Source: Leptospira ognonensis
Lineage (GTDB): Bacteria; Spirochaetota; Leptospiria; Leptospirales; Leptospiraceae
Length of the DNA: 64,000 nucleotides
Direction: 5' to 3'
NCBI RefSeq assembly: GCF_004770745.1
Contig: NZ_RQGD01000046.1
Coordinates: 1-64,000 of the forward strand
Position numbers and translations under genes: made by a program. Under the pieces are notes generated by a model that searched no databases, was not told the origin of the DNA, and was given only the letters and a program-made list of their open reading frames with translations. Below, one piece after another: positions 36,921-45,624 of this stretch (its first letter is position 1; each line of letters begins with the position of its first letter).

Positions 36921-37845
36921 GGTAAGTCGGAAATCCCATAAAAAAAGAATCTGTTTTCGTATCTAGTTTATTAGCGATTGCTAAAGCATTATCTTTCGTG
37001 ATGTCCCTAAGTCTTTTGGTTTCGTCTAATCCAAACAGCGTTGGAAAGGTCAATTTGCCTGAGTTTTGGTCTTTTCCTGGAGTTTTTCCGATGGTGTTTG
37101 AGTCACCTTCCACATCTAATATATCATCGGTAATTTGGAAAAGCAGACCGATTTGTTCCCCATAGATTTTGAGATCATTTTTGCGATCCGCATGATCCGG
37201 TCTCAATCGATTTCCCAGTAGAAAACTCGCTATGATCAAAGCACCAGTTTTTTTGGAATGAATGGAATACAATCTTTTCATCGGATCAATCCCTAAATTG
37301 GTTTCGGATGGAACGGATTTTCCTTCCTCGATCAGATCTTCCATTTGGCCAGTGATCATTCCTGGAAGTCCGACGCCATCATGTAAAATCTGGAAACAAT
37401 CTTTTAGTTCCTTCGACGATACATTCAATTCACTTAACAGATAAAAGCCGAAAGAATTGAGAGCATCACCTGCTAATATCGCAGTCACCTCATCGAATTT
37501 TACATGATTTGTTGGAAGGCCTCTTCTCAAATCATCGTTATCCATGGAGGGCAAGTCATCATGTATAAGTGAGTATGTATGCAAACATTCTAAAGCGGCA
37601 CTTATGAGTAAGATATTTAACTGATCTTGTGTTTTGAGGTAAACCGAATCAAAATTTTGGTTCGCATAATAGCTATTAATCGCAATAATGGGACGAATCC
37701 GCTTTCCTCCTGCGCCGAGGCTATACATGGCTGCTTCAGAAACTCTAGAACTGGGAAAAGATTGAAAATAAGTAGAAATCTGCGGTAAGAAATAGGAATC
37801 AAATAAGAGCTTTGCTTGCTCTAAGGATTTTTTAAAGGCATCCAT
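36901..37845 (-). CDS. ispA: Polyprenyl diphosphate synthase (geranyl/farnesyl)
   Basis: Condenses isopentenyl diphosphate with allylic diphosphates to make C15 (or C20) prenyl diphosphates for quinone and undecaprenyl synthesis. It has GGKRIRP near 47-53, the first Asp-rich motif DDLPSMDNDDLRRG and the second DDILDVEGD. Length 314 is usual. There is no Shine-Dalgarno at the ATG at 37845, and the ndk terminator T-run ends only 2 bases before it, so its expression is odd. No xseB or dxs is adjacent; tlyA overlaps downstream. Confidence 0.92.
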   Translation of the reverse strand: MDAFKKSLEQAKLLFDSYFLPQISTYFQSFPSSRVSEAAMYSLGAGGKRIRPIIAINSYYANQNFDSVYLKTQDQLNILLISAALECLHTYSLIHDDLPSMDNDDLRRGLPTNHVKFDEVTAILAGDALNSFGFYLLSELNVSSKELKDCFQILHDGVGLPGMITGQMEDLIEEGKSVPSETNLGIDPMKRLYSIHSKKTGALIIASFLLGNRLRPDHADRKNDLKIYGEQIGLLFQITDDILDVEGDSNTIGKTPGKDQNSGKLTFPTLFGLDETKRLRDITKDNALAIANKLDTKTDSFFMGFPTYLAERKN

Positions 37846-37847
37846 AC

Positions 37848-37883
37848 AAAAAGGATTACCGACTTGCTTTTACAAGTCGGTAA
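37848..37883 (-). terminator. Strong Rho-independent terminator after ndk
   Basis: On the minus strand TTACCGACTTG and CAAGTCGGTAA (37883-37873 and 37866-37856) form a perfect 11 bp stem with a 6-base loop, followed by TCCTTTTTG. It begins 6 bases after the ndk stop codon. The T-run ends 2 bases before the ispA start codon. Confidence 0.88.
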
Positions 37884-37889
37884 CATCGC

Positions 37890-38303
37890 TTAGTTTAGTT
37901 CGTAACCTTTAAAGAAAAAAGCAATTTCTTGCAATGCGTTATCTACGGAATCAGATCCGTGAACCGCATTTGCTTCTTTGCTTTCCGCAAATAAGGCACG
38001 AATCGTGCCAGCGGCTGCTTCTTTTGGATCTGTTGCTCCAATGACATCTCTCCAATGCAAGACAGCATTTTCTCTTTCGAGTGCAGCAGCCACAATGGGA
38101 CCCGACGCCATATAATTGCATAGATCATTATAGAAGGGACGAGCAGCGTGTACTTTATAAAACTGTTTCGCGTCTTCTAAGCTGAGTTTTAAGGACTTAA
38201 GTCCTAGAATTTTGAATCCTTCTTTTTCGATTCTCTGTAGAATGTCACCGATGTGCTTGTTTTTTACAGCATCCGGCTTTAGCATAATGAAAGTTCTTTC
38301 CAT
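37890..38303 (-). CDS. ndk: Nucleoside diphosphate kinase
   Basis: Transfers the gamma phosphate among nucleotides to balance NTP and dNTP pools. [13 protein letters not shown] opens the 137-residue protein and the phospho-acceptor His115 is in ANAVHGSDS, the family signature. Length matches bacterial Ndk. A strong terminator directly follows. The upstream antiporter gene on the same strand is 42 bp away and could share its transcript. Confidence 0.97.
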   Translation of the reverse strand: MERTFIMLKPDAVKNKHIGDILQRIEKEGFKILGLKSLKLSLEDAKQFYKVHAARPFYNDLCNYMASGPIVAAALERENAVLHWRDVIGATDPKEAAAGTIRALFAESKEANAVHGSDSVDNALQEIAFFFKGYELN

Positions 38304-38345
38304 AAGTCCAGATGCCCTCAGGAAGCCAAAAAAGCAATCGAATCT

Positions 38346-40454
38346 TTATGTCTGTAGAAAGCGAACTAGAAGAAAGGAAGTTGGCAATATTTCCAGTTTT
38401 TCAAATTCCATCTCCTCCCATGCATTCAAATCAATGAGCAAAAGGGAATATGGCGAAAGTTTGGAAACGGAAATAGGAAAGGGATTTAAATCTGTTTCGG
38501 GTTGGATTACATCGGAAATCTTAATCTTTGAAGATTTCATTCCCTTGAGCGTCGTTAATTTTTCGGAAAAATTTAGGATGGCATCCTTCTCCGTATGGTA
38601 AAGAATACCCACTTTATCATATGACTCAAGTCCATTGTCGATAAGAACGCCAACAGTCGCAGGTGTGTAATTTAATATACTTTTTATCTTACCGCCCGTA
38701 TAACTTCTAGAAAATAAAGGTTTTGCTGCACCTATCAATAATAAGTTGCTATGATTTTGTTTTGCAAAATTGACGATTTCGTATGTAATATTATCTGTGA
38801 CTCGATATTCTGTTTTAACAGACATATTAAATTCTTTTCCGGTATCTCTAATTGCTTGGAAACTTGATTCTCTATATCTTTTTATCTCCTCATTTGTTAG
38901 AGTATCATTGGGTGAAATGTGCAATGCGGTTATATCAACATTTTTCTTCTGATTTCCAGATAGTGCATAAGCAAAACGAACCAAACTTTTCCCCATCTTT
39001 TCTTGTGCAAAAGCCACAACGACTCTGAGTTGGTTGTCGGCAATTTTCGGAACCATTGAATTGGATGTATTTTTAGCAAACCATCTTTGAATGCCATCAA
39101 GAGAAGGCCCTGTAGAAAGAGTGGTGATCAAAGCCATAAGAACAAAGACGGCAAAGATTTCAGGACTAAGAATTCCCAAATCATAACCAATGTTCAATAC
39201 TACGAGTTCCATTAATCCCCTCGTATTCATAAGTGCACCAATGGAAAGTGAGTCTTCCCATGAGGACCCTGAGATCCGCGCAGCAATAGCGCTTCCTAAA
39301 AATTTACCGACGACCGCGACTAAAATGACGAGTCCTAAAACACCCCATAACTTCGGTTCATTTAATAAAGTAACTTCCGTCCGTAATCCCGTGATGACGA
39401 AGAAAATGGGAAGAAACAAAATAACAGCCAAGTCTTCGATTTTTTCTGCTATGAGTTTCTTTAAATTTCCTTCTGTTGGCATGACTACACCAGCTAAAAA
39501 GGCACCGAATAATGCATGAATCCCTATCAATTCCGTCACAAAAGCAGATCCAAAGAGAATGAGTAAGATCATCGCCACAGCAGAACGTGTTAAATTTTCT
39601 CTGGAAATATAGATAGTTCCCAATCGTTTCAGAAACGGTGCCACTAAAAATATCATACCCAAGATATAGGTGAAGGAAAGCCCAATTGTAAAAATAGCAC
39701 TTCCGAAATTACCGGCTTTCGCAATCGTAACAATGATCGCGAGGAGGATCCAAGCAGTAATGTCATCAGCAGCGGCGCATGTTAAGACCATGGCACCTAA
39801 TGGAGTTCTGGTGAGATTTCTTTCTTGAAGAATTCTTGCGAGAACGGGAAACGCTGTAATGCTCATCGCAATTCCCAAAAAGAGTGCGAATGATAAAAAG
39901 TTTATATTTGCGGGTGCATAGTCGCGATAAAAAAAGTATGCCAGTAACATACCTAATAAAAAAGGGAAAATGATACTAGCATGGCTGATGATGAGCGCTG
40001 AATGAGCTTTGTTCTTTAGAATTTTAACATCTAATTCCATTCCGATGATAAACATGAAAAGAACCAAACCGATCTGACTAAATGTAAAAAGATTGGGAAG
40101 ACTTGAAGGAGGGAACAATGTACCCATTGCTTCGGGAAAATAGTGACCAAGTAGAGATGGCCCAAGCATAATACCTGCGACGATCTCCCCCATTACACTA
40201 GGTTGATTTAATTTCCGAGAAAATATATAACCCAAAAAACGTGCAAAGGCGCAGACGATAATGATTTGAAGAAAGAGAAGGGGGATGGGTTTTTTGATGA
40301 TCGCAAGTATATCAAATGTTAAATCTTCACTTGTGGAGACAATATTAGCTAAACTTGTTGGTTCAAGTGAGGCACCAAGTCTAAGAATTATATATGCTAA
40401 AAGTAAAAAGACTATAAGCGTAACAAAATAAAATACTGATGGTTTGGTTTTCAT
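38346..40454 (-). CDS. CPA2-family cation/proton antiporter with UspA-like C-terminus
   Basis: A 702-residue inner-membrane protein. After a first helix and a gap, about twelve helices (residues 55-440) carry CPA2 features such as QPSVMGEIVAGIMLGPSLLG, FIIGMELDVKIL and the Asp-Asp pair in CAAADDITAWILLAI. The last 240 residues form a soluble universal-stress-protein-like region (VVVAFAQEKMGKSLVRFAYAL, then LLIGAAK). It probably exchanges Na+ or K+ for H+. Which ion cannot be read. Confidence 0.85.
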   Translation of the reverse strand: MKTKPSVFYFVTLIVFLLLAYIILRLGASLEPTSLANIVSTSEDLTFDILAIIKKPIPLLFLQIIIVCAFARFLGYIFSRKLNQPSVMGEIVAGIMLGPSLLGHYFPEAMGTLFPPSSLPNLFTFSQIGLVLFMFIIGMELDVKILKNKAHSALIISHASIIFPFLLGMLLAYFFYRDYAPANINFLSFALFLGIAMSITAFPVLARILQERNLTRTPLGAMVLTCAAADDITAWILLAIIVTIAKAGNFGSAIFTIGLSFTYILGMIFLVAPFLKRLGTIYISRENLTRSAVAMILLILFGSAFVTELIGIHALFGAFLAGVVMPTEGNLKKLIAEKIEDLAVILFLPIFFVITGLRTEVTLLNEPKLWGVLGLVILVAVVGKFLGSAIAARISGSSWEDSLSIGALMNTRGLMELVVLNIGYDLGILSPEIFAVFVLMALITTLSTGPSLDGIQRWFAKNTSNSMVPKIADNQLRVVVAFAQEKMGKSLVRFAYALSGNQKKNVDITALHISPNDTLTNEEIKRYRESSFQAIRDTGKEFNMSVKTEYRVTDNITYEIVNFAKQNHSNLLLIGAAKPLFSRSYTGGKIKSILNYTPATVGVLIDNGLESYDKVGILYHTEKDAILNFSEKLTTLKGMKSSKIKISDVIQPETDLNPFPISVSKLSPYSLLLIDLNAWEEMEFEKLEILPTSFLLVRFLQT

Positions 40455-40470
40455 TTATGTTAGTGTTTCT

Positions 40471-40956
40471 TTAACCGTCTCTAAATTTCTTAAGTAGTGC
40501 ATCATTTACAATATCAGGTACTTGATTGGATACTGCACGACCGTGACGCGCTACTTCTTTGACTATAGTAGAGGATACAAAGGAGTACTCGTTATCTGCC
40601 ATGAGGAAAAAAGTTTCTATATCTGGAGCTAATTTCTTATTCATTAATGAAATCGCATATTCGTAATCGAAATCGGTTACAGCGCGAAGACCTCTCAGAA
40701 TGACATGGGAATTTTGCTGTTTGCAATAATCTACTGTCAATCCCTCAAAAGTGTCGATTTCAATCTTATCCCAACCTTTGAATACCTTTCCAATTTGCTC
40801 CACTCTTTCCTCTGGAGAAAAAAGTGAAGATTTTTTAGAATTCACCGCCACGGCAATGATGATCTTCTCAAATAGTGGATGGGCACGACGAATGATATCG
40901 AGATGACCATTGGTAAACGGATCGAAAGAGCCAGGATATACCGCAATGGATCTCAT
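40471..40956 (-). CDS. coaD: Phosphopantetheine adenylyltransferase
   Basis: Transfers AMP to 4'-phosphopantetheine, the fourth step of CoA synthesis. I use the ATG at 40956 ([18 protein letters not shown]), because AGGAA lies about 7 bases before it; an ATG two codons upstream is too close to that site. The nucleotidyl motif [13 protein letters not shown] and the C-terminal [12 protein letters not shown] are intact. Length 161 is normal. It starts 2 bp after the argG stop and is surely co-transcribed. Confidence 0.95.
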   Translation of the reverse strand: MRSIAVYPGSFDPFTNGHLDIIRRAHPLFEKIIIAVAVNSKKSSLFSPEERVEQIGKVFKGWDKIEIDTFEGLTVDYCKQQNSHVILRGLRAVTDFDYEYAISLMNKKLAPDIETFFLMADNEYSFVSSTIVKEVARHGRAVSNQVPDIVNDALLKKFRDG

Positions 40957-40958
40957 AT

Positions 40959-42167
40959 TCATTTCCTAACTCTTGCCCACTCTTTCATCGGCAATCCAAA
41001 CAAATTTATAAATCCTTCAGCATCCTTTTGATTATATAGTTCTTCTTTTTCAAAGGTGGATAGTCCGGCATTATAGAGTGATTTATCCGATTTTCGACCG
41101 ACGACTGAACAATTACCTTTATATAATTTTACACGGACAACACCTGAGACAACAGATTGCGTAAAGTCAATGTAGGCTCGCATAGCATTCATTTGGTTTG
41201 AATACCATTGACCATTATATATGTATCTTGCAAATTCATGAGAAAGTTCATCTTTTTTATGTTGGGTATCTCTATCTAAAGTGATTGATTCTAAATCACG
41301 ATGGGCAATATGTAAAATTGTTCCGCCTGGGGTTTCATATACACCTCTAGATTTAATACCAACTAACCTATTTTCAACGATGTCAACTCGTCCGATGCCA
41401 TTTTTTCCACCGACTTCATTTAATGATTCCATTACTTCCAATGGATTCATTTTTTTGCCGTCTATTGAGACACAATCTCCGTTTTCAAAACCAAGTTCAA
41501 CATACGTAGGTTTATCGGGTGCGTTTTCGGGAGAGACCGTCAATATAAACATATCTTCCTTCGGCTCATTGTATGGATCTTCTAGGATACCTCCTTCAAA
41601 AGAAAGATGCATTAGATTTCTATCCATAGAATAAGGCTTAGCGGCCGTTACGGGAACCGGAATCCCTTTTTTCTTTGCATATGCGATTAGATCTGCTCTC
41701 CCTCCAAATTCCCAAATTCGCCATGGAGCAATGATTTGTAATTCGGGGGAGAGCGCTTTAAATGTAAGTTCGAAACGAACCTGGTCATTTCCTTTTCCAG
41801 TTGCTCCGTGAGAGAAAGCATCTGCAGATTCTTTTCTGGCAACATCAGCCATCGCCTTTGCAATCAATGGCCGCGCTAAAGACGTACCGAGCAGGTATCT
41901 CATTTCATAAATTGCAGATCCTCTGATGGCAGGATAAATAAAATCACGTGCAAATTCTAATCTTAGGTCTTGGATATATACTTTAGAAGCACCAGTATTT
42001 TTTCCTTTTTCTTCGAGTCCTGCTAACTCTTCTTTTTGACCCACGTCCGCACAAAATGCTACGACTTCACAGCCGTAGGTGTCCTTCAGCCAAGCAAGGA
42101 TCACGGAAGTATCTAAACCGCCCGAGTAAGCTAATACGATTTTTTTAGGAGGAGTTTTCTCTTTCAT
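40959..42167 (-). CDS. argG: Argininosuccinate synthase
   Basis: Joins citrulline and aspartate with ATP to argininosuccinate in arginine synthesis. The ATP pyrophosphatase loop [12 protein letters not shown] is at 13-24; [13 protein letters not shown] and [18 protein letters not shown] bind substrates. Length 402 is normal. coaD follows at 2 bp. No other arg gene is nearby. Confidence 0.97.
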   Translation of the reverse strand: MKEKTPPKKIVLAYSGGLDTSVILAWLKDTYGCEVVAFCADVGQKEELAGLEEKGKNTGASKVYIQDLRLEFARDFIYPAIRGSAIYEMRYLLGTSLARPLIAKAMADVARKESADAFSHGATGKGNDQVRFELTFKALSPELQIIAPWRIWEFGGRADLIAYAKKKGIPVPVTAAKPYSMDRNLMHLSFEGGILEDPYNEPKEDMFILTVSPENAPDKPTYVELGFENGDCVSIDGKKMNPLEVMESLNEVGGKNGIGRVDIVENRLVGIKSRGVYETPGGTILHIAHRDLESITLDRDTQHKKDELSHEFARYIYNGQWYSNQMNAMRAYIDFTQSVVSGVVRVKLYKGNCSVVGRKSDKSLYNAGLSTFEKEELYNQKDAEGFINLFGLPMKEWARVRK

Positions 42168-42248
42168 AGGTTATGAGTCAAAGTAAAAGAAAAAAGAAGG
42201 AAGACAATAAAATATTGTAACTTTTCCTCTGGCTGGAGAATGATTTGC

Positions 42249-43277
42249 ATGCGTCCAAGGTGTTTACCGTTTATTCTATCATTATTCCTGTCTTGTCATG
42301 GAAGCGCGACATCGGGAGAAGTGAAGTTAAGTTCGGAGCGAAATCCAATAATTGAAATTCAAATCGAAGGCAGAGCACAAAAGGGTTTTTTCCTGGGAAT
42401 GCAGCCTTATTTGACAAAGGAGGATTATCGAAGTGAAGACGCTTTCTACCTCGCACTGAAGGCTTACTTCGATTATGCGAAGAGGGAAGAAGTGATTGCC
42501 TCTGGAAGGACCGTAATTGTATTTCCAGAAAATATCGGGTATTGGCTTGTAGCAAGTGGGGAATCTGATACTGTTTTTTCTCAATCTACTTTTTCGAACG
42601 CTATCAAAGAGATAAAGTTTGAACATCTAGGTAGATTTATTTTAGTATATCTTTTCGAAAAAAATTACAGCGAGGATAGAACTAAAGAATCCGTCTTTCG
42701 AATGAAAGCCTGGCAAATGGCGGAAATCTATCAGAATGTTTTTTCAAAATTGGCACAGGAATTTCGTGTGGAGATTGTTGCCGGTTCGATTGTCTTACCT
42801 GAGCCCAAAGTCGTGGAAGGAAAAATAACAATGACTGACGGGCCCTTGCAAAATGTAAGCTTCTACTTTCATTCAAATGGTACGATTGATCCGGAAGTAA
42901 CTCGTAAAAAAATTCCCTCGGAAGAGGAGAAGGATTTAGTATTCGGGGCAAATCATACCAAAAATCCGATCATCAAAACTCCTTTGGGTCGATTATATAC
43001 ATTGCTATCATCGGATTTAGGAAGATCAGATGAGATTAAAACGGCTATTGAAAAAGAAGTAGAATTATTCGCTAAACCGGCGTTTGCTTCTAGGCCAACA
43101 CGGGCAGGAAAATCAAAAATATCACAAATTCCCTATGTGATTCGAGTCTTTTTAAACGGTAATTTCTGGGAAATCAAGACATACGGAACCGCAGAAATTC
43201 AATATAGAGAAAAACAAATAAATGTTAAGCGAATAAAGGAAAACGGATCTGGAATGATCTATGCCTTAGGCATTTAG
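42249..43277 (+). CDS. Nitrilase-superfamily-like lipoprotein lacking catalytic Cys
   Basis: A putative envelope lipoprotein with lipobox LFLSC (Cys16 from this start). I take the ATG at 42249 because GGAG is spaced 10 bases from it, against 2 for an ATG at 42240. The body follows the carbon-nitrogen hydrolase plan: TVIVFPENIG supplies the Glu, TRKKIPSEEEK resembles the catalytic Lys segment, and PLGRLYTLLSSDLGRSDE aligns with the nucleophile motif, but Ser stands where Cys is required. It is thus probably inactive as a nitrilase or has changed chemistry. It is divergent from argG and converges on the RNA methyltransferase. Confidence 0.6.
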   Translation: MRPRCLPFILSLFLSCHGSATSGEVKLSSERNPIIEIQIEGRAQKGFFLGMQPYLTKEDYRSEDAFYLALKAYFDYAKREEVIASGRTVIVFPENIGYWLVASGESDTVFSQSTFSNAIKEIKFEHLGRFILVYLFEKNYSEDRTKESVFRMKAWQMAEIYQNVFSKLAQEFRVEIVAGSIVLPEPKVVEGKITMTDGPLQNVSFYFHSNGTIDPEVTRKKIPSEEEKDLVFGANHTKNPIIKTPLGRLYTLLSSDLGRSDEIKTAIEKEVELFAKPAFASRPTRAGKSKISQIPYVIRVFLNGNFWEIKTYGTAEIQYREKQINVKRIKENGSGMIYALGI

Positions 43278-44452
43278 CTTTTTTTTGTAAATACCGCAAC
43301 GGTTTCTAAATGGTCAGTTCTTGGAAACATATCTACAGGCTGTAAAGATGTTAAGAAAAAATTTCGAGAAAGAAATCTTGTATCTTCACGAAGCGTTAGA
43401 GGATCACAGGAAACGTAAATAATTTTTTGAATGTTAGAGTCAGATATGATATTAGCGACTTCTTCTCCGATACCAGTTCGAGGCGGATCGATAACGATTA
43501 CGTTAAAATCCTTGTTAATTATACTTGGCAGTGTTTCATTCACGCGGCCTCGCCTATACCTTACATTTCGAATATGATTCACTTTCAAGGCTTCGATGGC
43601 AGTCTTATGTGAATTTGGATTATCTTCTAATCCTAAAACCTCCCGAGCAACGCCAGATATCCACAGTGCGATCGTTCCTATACCAGAGTAAGCATCAATC
43701 ACTCGATCTCCTGGAGAAATTTCATCAAGAATGAGGTTATAAAGACTCGGTGTTTGGGCAGGATTTACTTGTAAAAATGTGGAAAGTCCCACTCGAAACT
43801 TAAACTTTCCAATAAATTCATTTATATATGGTCTGCCCCATAACAAATTTTCGTCCTTGCCAAGTGCCATGCTAGTATGACGAGTGTTAATGTTTTGAAC
43901 AATTCCGACGAGCTTGCCAAATTTGCCAGATTTACCTATACGATCCGTTATGTGATTGTGAAGTCTTTTTGATAGATCCTTCGGATACGGTATTTCCTCT
44001 TGGTTGGTAACAATGCCCACTAAGATTTCATTCGTTGAAAAAGATTTACGAGCAACTAAATACTTCAAAATCCCTTTTCGAGATTTTTCATTATAGGGAG
44101 GTAGAGCTTCTTTTCTTGCCCAAAGTTTGACAGCCTGAGTAATTTCGGAAAGCGCGGGCTCTTGAATCAAACATTCCGTTTGGTCTACGATAAAAGTAGA
44201 TTCTTGGTTGAAAAGTCCAATGGTTGTAATCACTTTTTTTCCAATGACTCTTCGACCAAAGGGTAATTGTAGTTTATATCTATACAGTTCCGACTTTGGA
44301 CTGGCTAATATCGGGCGAAATTGAAGATGCCGAAGATCGGCGAACATTTCTCTTACTAGGGTTTCTTTTTTCCTTAACTCTTTACCATACTCTAAGTTGA
44401 GAGAAGTGCATCCTCCGCAAAGACCAAAGTGCGTACAATGGATTTTATTCAT
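43274..44452 (-). CDS. TrmA/RlmC/RlmD-family RNA (uracil-5-)-methyltransferase
   Basis: Methylates a uridine at C5 in rRNA or tRNA. Three N-terminal Cys residues (Cys6, Cys12, Cys15 in CTHFGLCGGC) suggest an iron-sulfur cluster. The SAM domain has VIDAYSGIGTIALWISG, DPPRTGIGEEV, and the catalytic Cys in YVSCDPLTLREDTRFL. The TRAM domain of RlmD is absent, so the layout is nearer RlmC. Length 392. Its ATG directly abuts the pyrD stop codon. Confidence 0.85.
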   Translation of the reverse strand: MNKIHCTHFGLCGGCTSLNLEYGKELRKKETLVREMFADLRHLQFRPILASPKSELYRYKLQLPFGRRVIGKKVITTIGLFNQESTFIVDQTECLIQEPALSEITQAVKLWARKEALPPYNEKSRKGILKYLVARKSFSTNEILVGIVTNQEEIPYPKDLSKRLHNHITDRIGKSGKFGKLVGIVQNINTRHTSMALGKDENLLWGRPYINEFIGKFKFRVGLSTFLQVNPAQTPSLYNLILDEISPGDRVIDAYSGIGTIALWISGVAREVLGLEDNPNSHKTAIEALKVNHIRNVRYRRGRVNETLPSIINKDFNVIVIDPPRTGIGEEVANIISDSNIQKIIYVSCDPLTLREDTRFLSRNFFLTSLQPVDMFPRTDHLETVAVFTKKS

Positions 44453-45535
44453 TTATTTGTGATCGAGTCCTATGATTTCAGAGATATGCTTAAACTTATT
44501 TGAGCGGAGGTATTTGTCTAGATAAGAACATATTTCTGAAGGCAAAAAGGGACCTTGGAAAATATAACTTGTGTATATTTGAAGTAAACTTGCGCCAGCT
44601 AACATCATCTTTAAAGCTTTTTCACCAGAATCGATCCCGCCTACTCCTACTATCGGTATCTTTCCGCCTACAATCTTGTATGCTTCGGTTACAAATTCTA
44701 ATGCGCGTTCGAATAATGGATTTCCTGAAAGTCCGCCTTCAGGATGTGGGCCTGGCCCCAAAGATTCTTTATTTAAGGTAGTATTTGTTAAGATCACTCC
44801 ATCAATGCGATAGTGAAGACATACTTCGAGATTTTCTTTCAATTCTTGAAGAGTAAGGTCAGGGGCAAATTTAAAAAATAATGGAATTGGGAATTTGGGT
44901 CCGAACTCCTTTTGAATCCCATCAATCAGTCCTATGAGTGCATTCTTATTCTGTAGATTTCTCAATCCAGGAGTATTTGGTGAGCTGACATTGATTACCG
45001 CATAATCTGCATATGGCGTAAGTTTTTTGAGTGTATAATTATAGTCTTGAATGGCTTCCTCCATGGGAGTAACCTTTGATTTGCCCGCATTGACCCCTCG
45101 AATGCCTGTTTTTTTTTGTTTCTGGAGGGTAACTTCTACTTTGTCAGCGCCAGGATTATTAAATCCCATACGGTTGATAAGCGCCATTTGATTTGGGTAA
45201 CGGAACAATCTAGGTGCTTCATTCCCTGGCTGCTGCTTTGCAGTAACAGTTCCAATCTCTACGAAACCAAAACCCATATGGATCAGTGAAGGATAAAGTT
45301 CTCCTGTTTTATCAAATCCCGCGGCAACACCCACTGGATTTCCAAATTCTAAACCCCATATAGATTGACGAAGCCTGGGGGAGCGGTATTCCAGTATGGT
45401 TTGGAGAGAAGAATAGAAAAAGGGAATCCTTCTAGAGAGATTTAAAAGGGAAGCTGCAAAATGATGCGCCGATTCGGGATCCAGTTGAAAAAGTATAGGT
45501 TTAATCAGGCTTTGGTAGATCACGTCATGTTCCAA
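44453..45535 (-). CDS. pyrD: Dihydroorotate dehydrogenase, class 2 (quinone)
   Basis: FMN enzyme at the inner membrane that oxidises dihydroorotate and passes electrons to quinone in pyrimidine synthesis. The N-terminal helices (about 1-40) that bind quinone show class 2; GNPVGVAAGFDK, the catalytic Ser in NVSSPNTPGLRNLQ, and GVGGIDSGEKALKMMLAGA are all present. Length 360. A long hairpin lies 27 bp upstream of the start. The RNA methyltransferase follows without gap. Confidence 0.95.
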   Translation of the reverse strand: MEHDVIYQSLIKPILFQLDPESAHHFAASLLNLSRRIPFFYSSLQTILEYRSPRLRQSIWGLEFGNPVGVAAGFDKTGELYPSLIHMGFGFVEIGTVTAKQQPGNEAPRLFRYPNQMALINRMGFNNPGADKVEVTLQKQKKTGIRGVNAGKSKVTPMEEAIQDYNYTLKKLTPYADYAVINVSSPNTPGLRNLQNKNALIGLIDGIQKEFGPKFPIPLFFKFAPDLTLQELKENLEVCLHYRIDGVILTNTTLNKESLGPGPHPEGGLSGNPLFERALEFVTEAYKIVGGKIPIVGVGGIDSGEKALKMMLAGASLLQIYTSYIFQGPFLPSEICSYLDKYLRSNKFKHISEIIGLDHK

Positions 45536-45561
45536 AGATCAGCCTTTTTTCTTATAGTTTT

Positions 45562-45599
45562 CTTACAATTTCTTTCCGAAATACGGGAAAGATTGTAAG
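45562..45599. repeat. Long imperfect hairpin between pyrD and a sensor kinase
   Basis: CTTACAAT (45562-45569) pairs with ATTGTAAG (45592-45599), and after a TT bulge CTTTCC (45572-45577) pairs with GGAAAG (45586-45591), leaving an 8-base loop: 14 bp in all. It lies in the 89 bp divergent region, with no T-run after it. It may be an operator or part of the pyrD leader. Confidence 0.45.
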
Positions 45600-45624
45600 C
45601 TGATTTCAAATCCATTTTTCAAGA

